Origin: Bacteroidota bacterium
Lineage (GTDB): Bacteria; Bacteroidota; Bacteroidia; Chitinophagales; Chitinophagaceae
Reading direction: 5' to 3'
Assembly (NCBI GenBank): GCA_023386395.1
Contig: JAEWJV010000343.1
Location: forward strand, 1-5,478
Length of the DNA: 5,478 bases
A program made the translations under genes and the position numbers. Positions 1 to 5,478 of the stretch are shown here, piece by piece. How positions within the stretch are numbered: the stretch's first letter is position 1; every line of letters begins with the position of its first letter. The notes under the pieces are model-generated. The model was not told the origin of the DNA. It saw only the letters and a list, made by a program, of their open reading frames with translations, and searched no databases.

Positions 1-747
1 GTATTCTTCAAGATCAGCCAGCAGGCTTACGTTGGTAGAGGTGCTGTCTGTCTGCACAATCTTTAAGATATTCATATAGCTCGTTTTGGCCTGCTTGCCG
101 GAAATACTGGCTATTTCGCTATGCTCAAGGTCGCTGATAGAATATTCTTTTTTACCAAGTTCCTGCTGTAGAATAGCATCCTGTTTGCGCAGGCTTTTAT
201 CCAATGCTTCCAGCATCATTACTTCCATTTGCTCATCGGTGGAAATGGTCATATCGGCTGCGGCCTTTTTCCATTCTGCATATATCCATTTTTCGTCAGT
301 GCTTAAACTTCCTGTATCAATATCCTTTCCTTCATACTTATCCCGGTAAGCATAATAAACACGGGAACGTTCATCAGAAGTTTTGGTAAGGTTATCACCA
401 TTTTTATTACCAAGGAAATTCCATCCATGAATATCATCTATATATCCGTTATTATCGTCATCAATACCATTGCCCGGAATTTCCTTCTTATTCACCCAAA
501 GGATTTTCTTAAGGTCTTCATGCGTTGTATCAACGCCCGTATCAATCACCGCAACTATTACAGGCGTTGATTTTTTTCCTTTTAAAAGCTCGTAAGCTTT
601 ATTAAGGCTTATGCCATCCATAAAATCAGCAGCAGAATCCTGCTGATACCATATTTTCGTATTGATATGGTTAACGCTGTTTTGGGCGTTAACTGAAAAA
701 CTGCAGCAAACAAAAACCAGCATCACAATAGCACTCGATAAACGCAT
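1..747 (-). CDS. Secreted S8 (subtilisin-family) serine peptidase, N-terminal part
   Basis: This is the N-terminal 249 residues of a subtilase; the gene runs off the left edge. The ATG at 747 opens a signal peptide: hydrophobic residues 5-19, then VNA-QN with predicted cleavage near residue 21, so export by Sec is expected. The catalytic Asp block is VIDTGVD with D69. It is followed by an Asp/Asn-rich stretch (residues 92-105, NGIDDDNNGYIDD) that resembles a calcium-binding loop, and then HGWNFLG. This order is characteristic of Bacteroidota S8 peptidases of roughly 500 or more residues. Residues 115-249 form a charged, probably helical insertion. No catalytic HGTHVAG motif appears before the edge, so at least 170 residues separate the Asp and His blocks; His and Ser should lie outside the window. 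The family hydrolyses peptide bonds in the periplasm or outside the cell; substrates are unknown. The gene is divergent from the hydrolase at 908. The reading frame is intact to base 1. Confidence 0.93.
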   Translation of the reverse strand, partial: MRLSSAIVMLVFVCCSFSVNAQNSVNHINTKIWYQQDSAADFMDGISLNKAYELLKGKKSTPVIVAVIDTGVDTTHEDLKKILWVNKKEIPGNGIDDDNNGYIDDIHGWNFLGNKNGDNLTKTSDERSRVYYAYRDKYEGKDIDTGSLSTDEKWIYAEWKKAAADMTISTDEQMEVMMLEALDKSLRKQDAILQQELGKKEYSISDLEHSEIASISGKQAKTSYMNILKIVQTDSTSTNVSLLADLEEY

Positions 748-907
748 AATAAAACTTGATTTTTTAAGACGACAAATATCTTTAACAGATAAAGAGTAAA
801 TTTTAAAGAAAGGCAATTTAGGAAACTATTAGTAAAGATAATGGCTGATATGTGAAGGAATACCAAAAAGAACTTTCCAAACATTTAATCATATTTAATA
901 CAAAAAA
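748..907. promoter_or_regulatory. Divergent intergenic region between the protease and hydrolase genes
   Basis: These 160 AT-rich bases must carry the leftward promoter of the S8 peptidase and the rightward promoter of the alpha/beta hydrolase. The best -7-like match is GATATTTG on the minus strand (773-780), one base off the Bacteroidota TAnnTTTG consensus and about 25 bases before the protease ATG. No TTTG lies at the expected distance upstream, so the call is weak. On the plus strand I see no acceptable -33/-7 pair before 908. Neither start has a Shine-Dalgarno sequence, as is usual in this phylum. Confidence 0.35.
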
Positions 908-1729
908 ATGCATAAGAATCTCAATGTTTTAATGTTAATAATGACAGGTTTATTTATTTTAAGCATAAACCTGCAGGCGCAAACAATACCGGTTGATTCA
1001 GGTTATTTTAAATCGTTTGACAATACAAAAATTTATTATGAGGTACGGGGCAATGGTTTCCCTGTTTTACTGATACACGGTTTTATTGTGAACAGTAATT
1101 CATGGCGGCATGCGGCTTTATACGACAGCCTTATTGTGGCAGGAAATAAAGTTATATTGGTGGATTTGCGGGGTAACGGCAAATCCGACAAACCGCATAC
1201 CGATGCGGCATATAATAACGATGCTGAAGCAAAAGATTTAATGCTCTTATTAAAACATCTCCACATAAATAAATATGATGTTGTGGGTTATTCGAGAGGT
1301 TCGATTATAACAGCAAGGTTGCTCGCATTAGATAAAAATGTGCATAAGGGCGTAATGGGCGGCATGGGCTCGGATTTTACCAATCCTGATTGGCCGCGGC
1401 GCATACAGTTTTATCATGCATTAGCATTTGACACAGTTGCTTCGCTGCATGCGATGGTGCAGAATGTACAAAAAGCCGGGTTAGACCAGCAGGCACTTGC
1501 ATTGCTTCAAAAATACCAGCCATCTACATCTAAAGAAATTTTATCAAAGATTAAAACGCCGGTATTGGTTATTCATGGAGACAGTGATGTTGATAACGGC
1601 AATGCAGATGAACTGGCTTCTTTCTTTCCTAATGCAACAACAGCAGTTACACCCGGCGATCATAATCACGCAGCATCCACACCAGAATTTGCGGCTACTG
1701 TAATGGTTTTTTTAAAGAAGAGAGAATGA
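908..1729 (+). CDS. Secreted alpha/beta-fold hydrolase
   Basis: This 273-residue alpha/beta hydrolase has an N-terminal signal peptide (hydrophobic residues 7-20, likely cleavage after LQA near residue 24), so it should act in the periplasm. The fold signatures come in the right order: oxyanion-hole HGF at 57-59, VDLRGNGKSD at 85-94, the nucleophile elbow GYSRG with S129, the acid-bearing strand VLVIHGDSD with D225 (or D227), and GDHNH with H252. The Ser-Asp-His triad is therefore complete. The cap between strands 6 and 7 (about residues 150-212) is short. The family includes esterases, lactonases, haloperoxidase-like and epoxide-type hydrolases. The Ser nucleophile argues against epoxide hydrolase or dehalogenase, which use Asp; the substrate cannot be told. 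Length is normal. The ATG at 908 is preferred because it alone includes the signal peptide. The next gene starts 134 bases downstream on the same strand. Confidence 0.92.
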   Translation: MHKNLNVLMLIMTGLFILSINLQAQTIPVDSGYFKSFDNTKIYYEVRGNGFPVLLIHGFIVNSNSWRHAALYDSLIVAGNKVILVDLRGNGKSDKPHTDAAYNNDAEAKDLMLLLKHLHINKYDVVGYSRGSIITARLLALDKNVHKGVMGGMGSDFTNPDWPRRIQFYHALAFDTVASLHAMVQNVQKAGLDQQALALLQKYQPSTSKEILSKIKTPVLVIHGDSDVDNGNADELASFFPNATTAVTPGDHNHAASTPEFAATVMVFLKKRE

Positions 1730-1863
1730 TTGATTGCAAAGGCACAACCTGCTCTTCAATTGTTTGGCACTGCTACATTAAGTTATAAGAGGAATAAAAA
1801 ATCAGACAATAAGTAATTCGAAATCTAATATCTTAGTATAAGGATTGTATAATTAATGGCGTC

Positions 1864-2097
1864 ATGACATTTAACAAAAATCAAAAAAAAGCTACCATAG
1901 GATTTATTTTTTTACTTATTGTAATATTTTTATTTGGAACTCCTTATTATGAGTTAATAGGTACTAACGTGCAGTTTTCCTACGATAATTTTTTTACAAA
2001 AAACGCATATATTGTTTACGGTAAATTTTTTATTGAAATTGGAACATTGGTGGTTATTTATTTGCTGTCTCTCGTTATCTTAAAAACACGCAAATAA
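1864..2097 (+). CDS. Small two-helix membrane protein of unknown function
   Basis: A 77-residue predicted inner-membrane protein that I do not recognise. A short basic N-terminus (FNKNQKK, residues 3-9) precedes a hydrophobic segment at about 11-32. An aromatic and polar loop follows (33-52, with YDNFF and NAYIVYG), then a second hydrophobic segment at about 53-73 and a basic tail, LKTRK. By the positive-inside rule both ends should be cytoplasmic and the loop periplasmic. The frame is open from ATG to TAA, and the hydrophobic pattern is coherent, which favours a real gene. No homologous family, clear promoter or ribosome site supports it. It lies 134 bases after the hydrolase on the same strand and converges with the acetyltransferase ending at 2195. 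It could be a lineage-specific protein or, less likely, a chance open frame. Confidence 0.55.
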   Translation: MTFNKNQKKATIGFIFLLIVIFLFGTPYYELIGTNVQFSYDNFFTKNAYIVYGKFFIEIGTLVVIYLLSLVILKTRK

Positions 2098-2194
2098 ATG
2101 AATGGAAGTTGCCTGTGATTGACCTGTAAATCCCACATATTATGTTTATTGTCGAAGACAAATGCCAACAGATTATCGTTTTCTCTATTTCATT

Positions 2195-2779
2195 TTAATC
2201 AAAGAAGCTATTTTTCAGATCATTCCACTCCTGCTTTAAAATACTATAATATACCGTATTTCGCCTGAAGCCATCATACATTAAAGTGTGGTGCCTTAAA
2301 ATGCCTTCAAACTTTCCCCCGACTTTTTCAATTGCTTTTCTTGATGCTATGTTTCTTTCGTCTGTTTTAAACTCAACTCTTTCTGCATTAAGATCATCAA
2401 AAGCATACGCAAGCAATAAATATTTACAGTTCCTGTTTAAGCCAGTTCGCTGAAATGCTTTTCCATACCAGGTTCCACCAATTTCAAGCCTGTCGTCTGC
2501 ATTTGATATGTTTAAAAAACTGGTGCTCCCGGCATAAGCATTTTGGGTTTTATCAAACACAATGAAAGCGTAGCGGTTGTTATTCTGCCTGTTTTCAATT
2601 GCTTTATCAATATAATTTTCAAGCAACTCTTTTGTATAAATGGGTGCCGGTGAAAATTGAAGCAGGTCTTTATCCAGGATAGCCACAGGCAATAAATTTT
2701 CAACATCTGCTTTTGTAACAGGCCTTAGCAAAACATAAGCGTTTTCAAGTATTATTTCTTTATCAAATAAAAAATTCAT
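2195..2779 (-). CDS. GNAT acetyltransferase, RimJ/RimL type
   Basis: This 194-residue protein is a full-length member of the RimJ/RimL-like branch of the GNAT superfamily (Acetyltransf_3 type). It would transfer an acetyl group from acetyl-CoA to an amine on a protein or small molecule in the cytoplasm. It opens with the strand ENAYVLLRPVTKADVENLL (12-30), typical of the branch. Motif A is IGGTWYGKAFQRTGLN (100-115), whose Q110-R-T-G113 loop should bind the CoA pyrophosphate. Then come a leucine-rich helix (120-130), the strand AERVEFKTDERN (132-143), and motif B, ASRKAIEKVGGKFEGILR (145-162), where the Asn before the helix and the final EGILR are hallmarks. The close match to this pattern resembles generic N-acetyltransferases of this group rather than ribosomal RimJ or RimL themselves; the substrate is unknown. 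It lies 89 bases downstream of the other GNAT gene on the same strand, so co-transcription is possible but not shown. Confidence 0.93.
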   Translation of the reverse strand: MNFLFDKEIILENAYVLLRPVTKADVENLLPVAILDKDLLQFSPAPIYTKELLENYIDKAIENRQNNNRYAFIVFDKTQNAYAGSTSFLNISNADDRLEIGGTWYGKAFQRTGLNRNCKYLLLAYAFDDLNAERVEFKTDERNIASRKAIEKVGGKFEGILRHHTLMYDGFRRNTVYYSILKQEWNDLKNSFFD

Positions 2780-2868
2780 GGTGTATAATTATAATTCCAT
2801 ACTGTGATAATGATAACCTCAGGCGGGATGTGTTACTTATTCAAAACAGAGCGTTTTTTATTCTGCCA

Positions 2869-3357
2869 TTAGTTGTCAAGTTTGTAAATCAATTCTTCAA
2901 TTTCTTTTTGACGGGCATTTGCAAAACCCCTGTCAGAGCCGATTTTGACAAAACCACATTTTTCTAACACTTTCTGCGAACCGACATTGTCAAACGCAAC
3001 ACGTCCAAATATTGGTCTTGCAGTTTCTATGTCTAAAAAATCTTTAAGAGCTTTTGTCGCTATTCCGTGTCCCCAAAATTTTCTATCTATCCAATAAGTG
3101 ATTTCTGCATCTCCTTCCATTACAAACCTGGCAACACTTCCCACAATAATATTGTCGAGAACGATTGTTTGATTATTTACTGTAGGTTCGTCTAACAATT
3201 TTGTGTATTTGCTTAAGTAAGCAGATTTGTCTGCCGGGTCTTTTGGCATAAATGCAGCTAAATAACCACCTTCTTTGTCAAGTTGAAATTCAAATAAAAT
3301 ATCTAAGTCTGCTACTTCTGTCGGTCTGAGTTTTATGTCAAGTTTGCTATTTGTCAT
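2869..3357 (-). CDS. GNAT-family N-acetyltransferase
   Basis: A 162-residue GNAT protein, the usual length for the fold. It begins with IKLRPTEVADLDILFEFQ (8-25), the standard first strand and helix. Motif A is EITYWIDRKFWGHGIATKAL (85-104): strand 4, then the acetyl-CoA pyrophosphate loop with G96-H97-G98. Motif B includes FDNVGSQKVLEKCGF (122-136), where N124 starts the helix and KCGF ends it, followed by VKIG. It should acetylate an amine with acetyl-CoA in the cytosol; the acceptor is unknown. Similarity to the downstream GNAT is limited to fold motifs, so this is not a recent tandem duplication. The ATG at 3357 is immediately preceded by TTA and lies about 50 bases below a predicted promoter start. 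Its rather isolated position between long spacers is what one often sees for accessory, transferable GNAT genes, but nothing mobile is visible beside it. Confidence 0.92.
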   Translation of the reverse strand: MTNSKLDIKLRPTEVADLDILFEFQLDKEGGYLAAFMPKDPADKSAYLSKYTKLLDEPTVNNQTIVLDNIIVGSVARFVMEGDAEITYWIDRKFWGHGIATKALKDFLDIETARPIFGRVAFDNVGSQKVLEKCGFVKIGSDRGFANARQKEIEELIYKLDN

Positions 3358-3414
3358 TAACGTTATGCTTATTTAATTCTATCTGTATGTGTCGTCTTAA
3401 AATGCCATAACACG

Positions 3415-3446
3415 CTAATTTATGTTATTAAACCACACTTTACAAA
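3415..3446 (-). promoter_or_regulatory. Candidate Bacteroidota-type promoter for the GNAT gene at 3357
   Basis: On the minus strand, TTTG (3446-3443) is followed after exactly 20 bases by TAAATTAG (3422-3415). This fits the Bacteroidota sigma pattern TTTG, 19-21 bases, TAnnTTTG, with one mismatch in the -7 box. Transcription would start near 3408, leaving a leader of about 50 bases before the ATG at 3357. The spacing is seen in the sequence; that it works as a promoter is inference from a short, degenerate motif in AT-rich DNA. Confidence 0.35.
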
Positions 3447-3450
3447 GTGT
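3435..3450. repeat. 16-base perfect palindrome, possible operator
   Basis: ACACTTT-AC-AAAGTGT is a perfect inverted repeat with 7-base arms and a 2-base centre. The tight spacing makes a poor RNA hairpin but suits binding by a dimeric regulator. It contains the predicted -33 TTTG of the promoter for the downstream GNAT gene, so a bound protein could block RNA polymerase. No regulator gene lies in the window, and the function is inferred from position and symmetry only. Confidence 0.4.
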
Positions 3451-3604
3451 TTCCATTGTTGAAAATAAAAACTTTAATCTTCGCTCTTTTTGTGTTGTCG
3501 TTGCGCAATACAGTTTATTATTCGATCTATTTTTCTACAGAAATAAAAATGATGTATAGCAAAGGAGCCGGCAGGTTTTAAAGCCCACCAGCCCTTTTAA
3601 ACAT

Positions 3605-4759
3605 TTAATTCTCCATTATCGCTTCCCTTCTGAAACCAATCACTTTTGTTTTAACCGGTTGAGGATTTACGTCATCAGGATTTGTGATCTCAGCAAGCGT
3701 CAACGGTTTATTGATCTCAGTTTTTAATCCTAAATGATCGCTCAGTTTTCTTGCTTTATCAACCGACAATTTTCCAAAATCATATCTCGCTATCAATCTT
3801 CCTTTGCGCAGCAGAGCGCTGTCAATAAATGCAAGTTCACTGTTGAAAGTACAGATGATCTGCACATTCAAACAATCGCTCAGCAATCCATCGCTGATGT
3901 TCAGCAGATTGCTTACACTGCTTTGGCTGCTGTACTTTCTGTCCATTATAATATTTTCAGCGTCTTCAATTACCAGCACTGCATTTGGATTATCCAATAA
4001 TAAATCCATGAATTCAGGATTCATCAGGTTGCCTGCAACACTTGGGGAAACAAACATCACCTTCTTCTTAAGATTACCAATCAGGTATCTTAAGTAAGTT
4101 GTTTTACCGGTGCCTGGCAAGCCATGCAGCAATACAATACCCTTATCATTTTCTTTGCCTAATCTTTCCTTTATTACCGCATCTACCGCTTTAAAATCAT
4201 CGTTATAATAAAGATCAATGTCCAATGTTGTTGGCTTAATGGATAATGTTTTAAGATCAAGATCATTGTTGTTTAAAGAAATGATATTGATCTCATAATC
4301 CTTCTCTTTTTGCGGCGCTTTGCAGGTTTTAAAATCTGCAAGGATCATTCCCGCCAGGTCATAACTTGCTGTATCGAAGTAAACATCACTCCAGTCATCC
4401 ATCATTCGTATAACAATCTTATTTTCCAGCACAAAAAATGTTCTGGAAAAACGAACAGTATCATCATCCCAGTTGTGATAAATACGCTGAAAAGATTCCA
4501 GCACATTGCCATACTTATTTGTTTTTACCAAATCAAAAAGTTTGTTGATATCAACGTTCTCTATGTATCCTACGCAAGGCACTGTATTAAAAACCGCTGT
4601 ATAAAAATTTCTTGGTTCGATGAAATAATTATCAAAGAACTGGGCAGTATTGCCTGCCTTTATCTTCGAAATTTTCAGCCTGTATTTCCACTTGCTTTTA
4701 TAATTGTGTAGTATTGATACAATACATATTGTTATTACAATACTTATTATTGAGCCCAT
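3605..4759 (-). CDS. Membrane-anchored BCS1-like AAA+ ATPase
   Basis: This 384-residue protein has one N-terminal membrane anchor (about 3-18), a basic patch (21-34, NYKSKWKYRLKISK region) that keeps the rest in the cytoplasm, a middle region I cannot assign (about 35-180), and an AAA+ module (about 185-345). The Walker A is GLPGTGKTT (213-221, K219, T220). The Walker B is VLVIEDAE (261-268), with the E-D order seen in BCS1 proteins. Sensor 1 is TFN with N305. The second region of homology is SALLRKGRLIARYDFGKLS (314-332), with R318 and R321 at the arginine-finger positions. The layout (anchor, family-specific middle, AAA) and these motifs resemble mitochondrial BCS1, which translocates the folded Rieske protein. 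That similarity is in the motor; the bacterial client is unknown. It probably forms a ring and remodels or moves a protein at the membrane. It stands alone, 195 bases after MATE behind a terminator, and 247 bases before the next gene. Confidence 0.9.
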   Translation of the reverse strand: MGSIISIVITICIVSILHNYKSKWKYRLKISKIKAGNTAQFFDNYFIEPRNFYTAVFNTVPCVGYIENVDINKLFDLVKTNKYGNVLESFQRIYHNWDDDTVRFSRTFFVLENKIVIRMMDDWSDVYFDTASYDLAGMILADFKTCKAPQKEKDYEINIISLNNNDLDLKTLSIKPTTLDIDLYYNDDFKAVDAVIKERLGKENDKGIVLLHGLPGTGKTTYLRYLIGNLKKKVMFVSPSVAGNLMNPEFMDLLLDNPNAVLVIEDAENIIMDRKYSSQSSVSNLLNISDGLLSDCLNVQIICTFNSELAFIDSALLRKGRLIARYDFGKLSVDKARKLSDHLGLKTEINKPLTLAEITNPDDVNPQPVKTKVIGFRREAIMEN

Positions 4760-4784
4760 AATTATTTGTTTTTTGACCGGGCAT

Positions 4785-4821
4785 AAAAAAACCGGCCATT
4801 ATTAATTTTATTTATGGCCGG
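4785..4821 (-). terminator. Rho-independent terminator for leftward transcription from the MATE gene
   Basis: Read on the minus strand, CCGGCCAT (4821-4814) and ATGGCCGG (4799-4792) form a perfect 8-base GC-rich stem closing a 14-base AT-rich loop. The stem is followed directly by seven T residues (4791-4785, with the last stem-side base included in the run). This is a canonical intrinsic terminator. It lies about 130 bases after the MATE stop and about 25 bases before the ATPase ATG, so it most simply ends the MATE transcript. It overlaps the larger hairpin at 4812-4853. Confidence 0.7.
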
Positions 4822-4853
4822 GTTATACAAATGTTACATAACTACGGCCATAA
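4812..4853. repeat. Imperfect long hairpin overlapping the terminator
   Basis: TTATGGCCG (4812-4820) and CGGCCATAA (4845-4853) are perfect 9-base inverted arms. Inside them GTTAT (4822-4826) pairs with ATAAC (4838-4842), separated by a small 1-by-2 internal loop, leaving an 11-base apical loop. On the plus strand the right arm is followed by a T-rich run (TTTGTTTTT), so it could terminate rightward transcripts. On the minus strand it would compete with the leftward terminator, because both use bases 4814-4820. Confidence 0.5.
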
Positions 4854-4953
4854 TTTGTTTTTAATTATTGAATGCATCATCATTATCTTTTATCTGGCTG
4901 AGGAGCATTATAAAAACTATCTATTAATCATAAAGAATCCACCAAATCATGGT

Positions 4954-5478
4954 TCAGACCCTTACCTTCTTCCACCCGCCACGTTTAAAAAAATACCAAG
5001 CAACAATAGTGATCAACGTTTCAGCTACAGGTATGGATACGAATACACCTGTTGGCCCAAAATCGAAATATAAAGTGAGCAGGTAAGCTAATGGTATCTG
5101 GAAAAACCAAAAGCCTGCAAGGTTTATCCACGTAGGCGTCCAGCTATCACCGGCACCGTTGAAAGCATTTGCCATTACCATGCCTATGCCATAAAATATA
5201 TAACCTGAGGCCATGATGCGCAATGCTTTTACAGCAATTTCCTTTACCGCCTCATCGTTGGTAAAAAAACTAATAACAGGATAAGCGCCAAACAGGAATA
5301 TTAATGATACAAGCCCCATAAACACACCATTATATTTTGCTGTTTTTATAACACTTTTTTCTGCACGATGCAACTGTTTTGCGCCAAGATTTTGGCCAAC
5401 CAATGTTGCAGCGGCGTTACTCAATCCCCAGGCAGGCAGTATGAAAAACACTACCACCCTTAGCGCTGTTTGATAACC
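4954..5478 (-). CDS. MATE-family multidrug efflux transporter, C-terminal part
   Basis: The frame is open from the right edge (first residues GYQTALR) to the TGA at 4954, giving 174 residues of the C-terminal half. The start lies outside the window; the GTG at 5457 is an internal Val codon. Fragment residues 15-34 carry the MATE signature GLSNAAATLVGQNLGAK. The second signature, NAFNGAGDSWTPTWIN, precedes WFFQIPLAYLL; this pairing is typical of the half-repeat in MATE proteins. About five to six membrane helices are visible (roughly fragment residues 6-30, 49-70, 83-105, 115-137, 141-164), ending in the basic tail KRGGWKKVRV. Family members export cationic drugs or metabolites in exchange for sodium or protons across the inner membrane; the substrate here is unknown. 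No frameshift is seen. A strong terminator lies downstream at 4785-4821. Confidence 0.93.
   Translation of the reverse strand, partial: GYQTALRVVVFFILPAWGLSNAAATLVGQNLGAKQLHRAEKSVIKTAKYNGVFMGLVSLIFLFGAYPVISFFTNDEAVKEIAVKALRIMASGYIFYGIGMVMANAFNGAGDSWTPTWINLAGFWFFQIPLAYLLTLYFDFGPTGVFVSIPVAETLITIVAWYFFKRGGWKKVRV

Noticed and set aside
86..389. Plus-strand open frames overlapping the protease gene.
   Set aside because: They lie antisense to a clearly conserved subtilase sequence and show no domain or sensible composition.
762..774. TTTTAAGACGACA here recurs as its exact inverse complement at 3390-3402.
   Set aside because: A 13-base match between two AT-rich leaders is about what chance gives in a window of this size; no flanking similarity extends it.
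2149..2161. TTGTC-GAA-GACAA hairpin between the convergent small membrane gene and the acetyltransferase, a possible shared terminator.
   Set aside because: The stem has only five pairs with two GC pairs, and no T run follows on either strand.
3361..3410. GTTATG and CATAAC inverted words near the GNAT start, considered as an integron-like attC or cassette boundary.
   Set aside because: GTTATGC does not fit the attC core GTTRRRY, the arms are only six bases, and no integrase or second site is present.
3561..3597. AAAGG...CCTTT outer arms just after the ATPase stop, a possible terminator.
   Set aside because: The interior does not pair well and no T run follows in the leftward direction.
3734..4711. 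Several plus-strand open frames opposite the ATPase gene.
   Set aside because: All are antisense to Walker A, Walker B and sensor motifs of a well-supported AAA protein, so they are shadows.
4831..5073. Plus-strand 80-codon open frame spanning the spacer and the end of the MATE gene.
   Set aside because: Its second half is antisense to conserved MATE sequence and its first half begins inside the overlapping hairpin; no protein-like pattern is seen.
5455..5457. GTG as a possible start of the MATE-family protein.
   Set aside because: The frame stays open to the window edge and the residues before it fit the MATE helix, so the GTG is an internal Val codon.
2195..5478. The four leftward genes as one functional operon or a defence system.
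   Set aside because: A strong terminator follows MATE, spacers are 89-247 bases, a separate promoter is plausible before the first GNAT, and no effector, nuclease or sensor domain is present.

Overview
The window reads as ordinary chromosome from a Bacteroidota bacterium, most likely of the Chitinophagaceae/Sphingobacteriia type. This is inferred from the AT-rich DNA, the lack of Shine-Dalgarno sequences before the starts (AT-rich leaders instead), one candidate promoter of the Bacteroidota -33 TTTG / -7 TAnnTTTG kind, and protein families typical of that phylum. No RNA gene, CRISPR array, insertion sequence, integrase or origin is visible. The longest stretch without a gene is 247 bases (3358-3604).

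Left part (1-2097). A secreted subtilisin-family protease runs leftward off the window edge; only its N-terminal 249 residues are present. Across a 160-base divergent spacer, a secreted alpha/beta hydrolase (908-1729) points right. It is followed by a small two-helix membrane protein of unknown function (1864-2097).

Right part (2195-5478). Four genes all read leftward, in transcription order: the C-terminal half of a MATE multidrug/sodium antiporter (enters from the right edge, ends at 4954); a membrane-anchored AAA+ ATPase resembling the BCS1 branch (3605-4759); and two unrelated-looking GNAT acetyltransferases (2869-3357 and 2195-2779). A strong intrinsic terminator for leftward transcription (4785-4821) separates MATE from the ATPase. 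It overlaps a second hairpin with which it cannot coexist. Between the ATPase and the first GNAT lies a 16-base perfect palindrome that contains the -33 element of a plausible promoter for that GNAT.

The genes do not form an obvious pathway. The two leftmost genes encode exported enzymes, the right-hand genes are housekeeping or accessory functions, and the spacing (89 to 247 bases) suggests mostly separate transcription units. I see no convincing new multi-gene system. The parts most worth a second look are the BCS1-like ATPase with its unassigned middle region and the overlapping hairpins in front of it.
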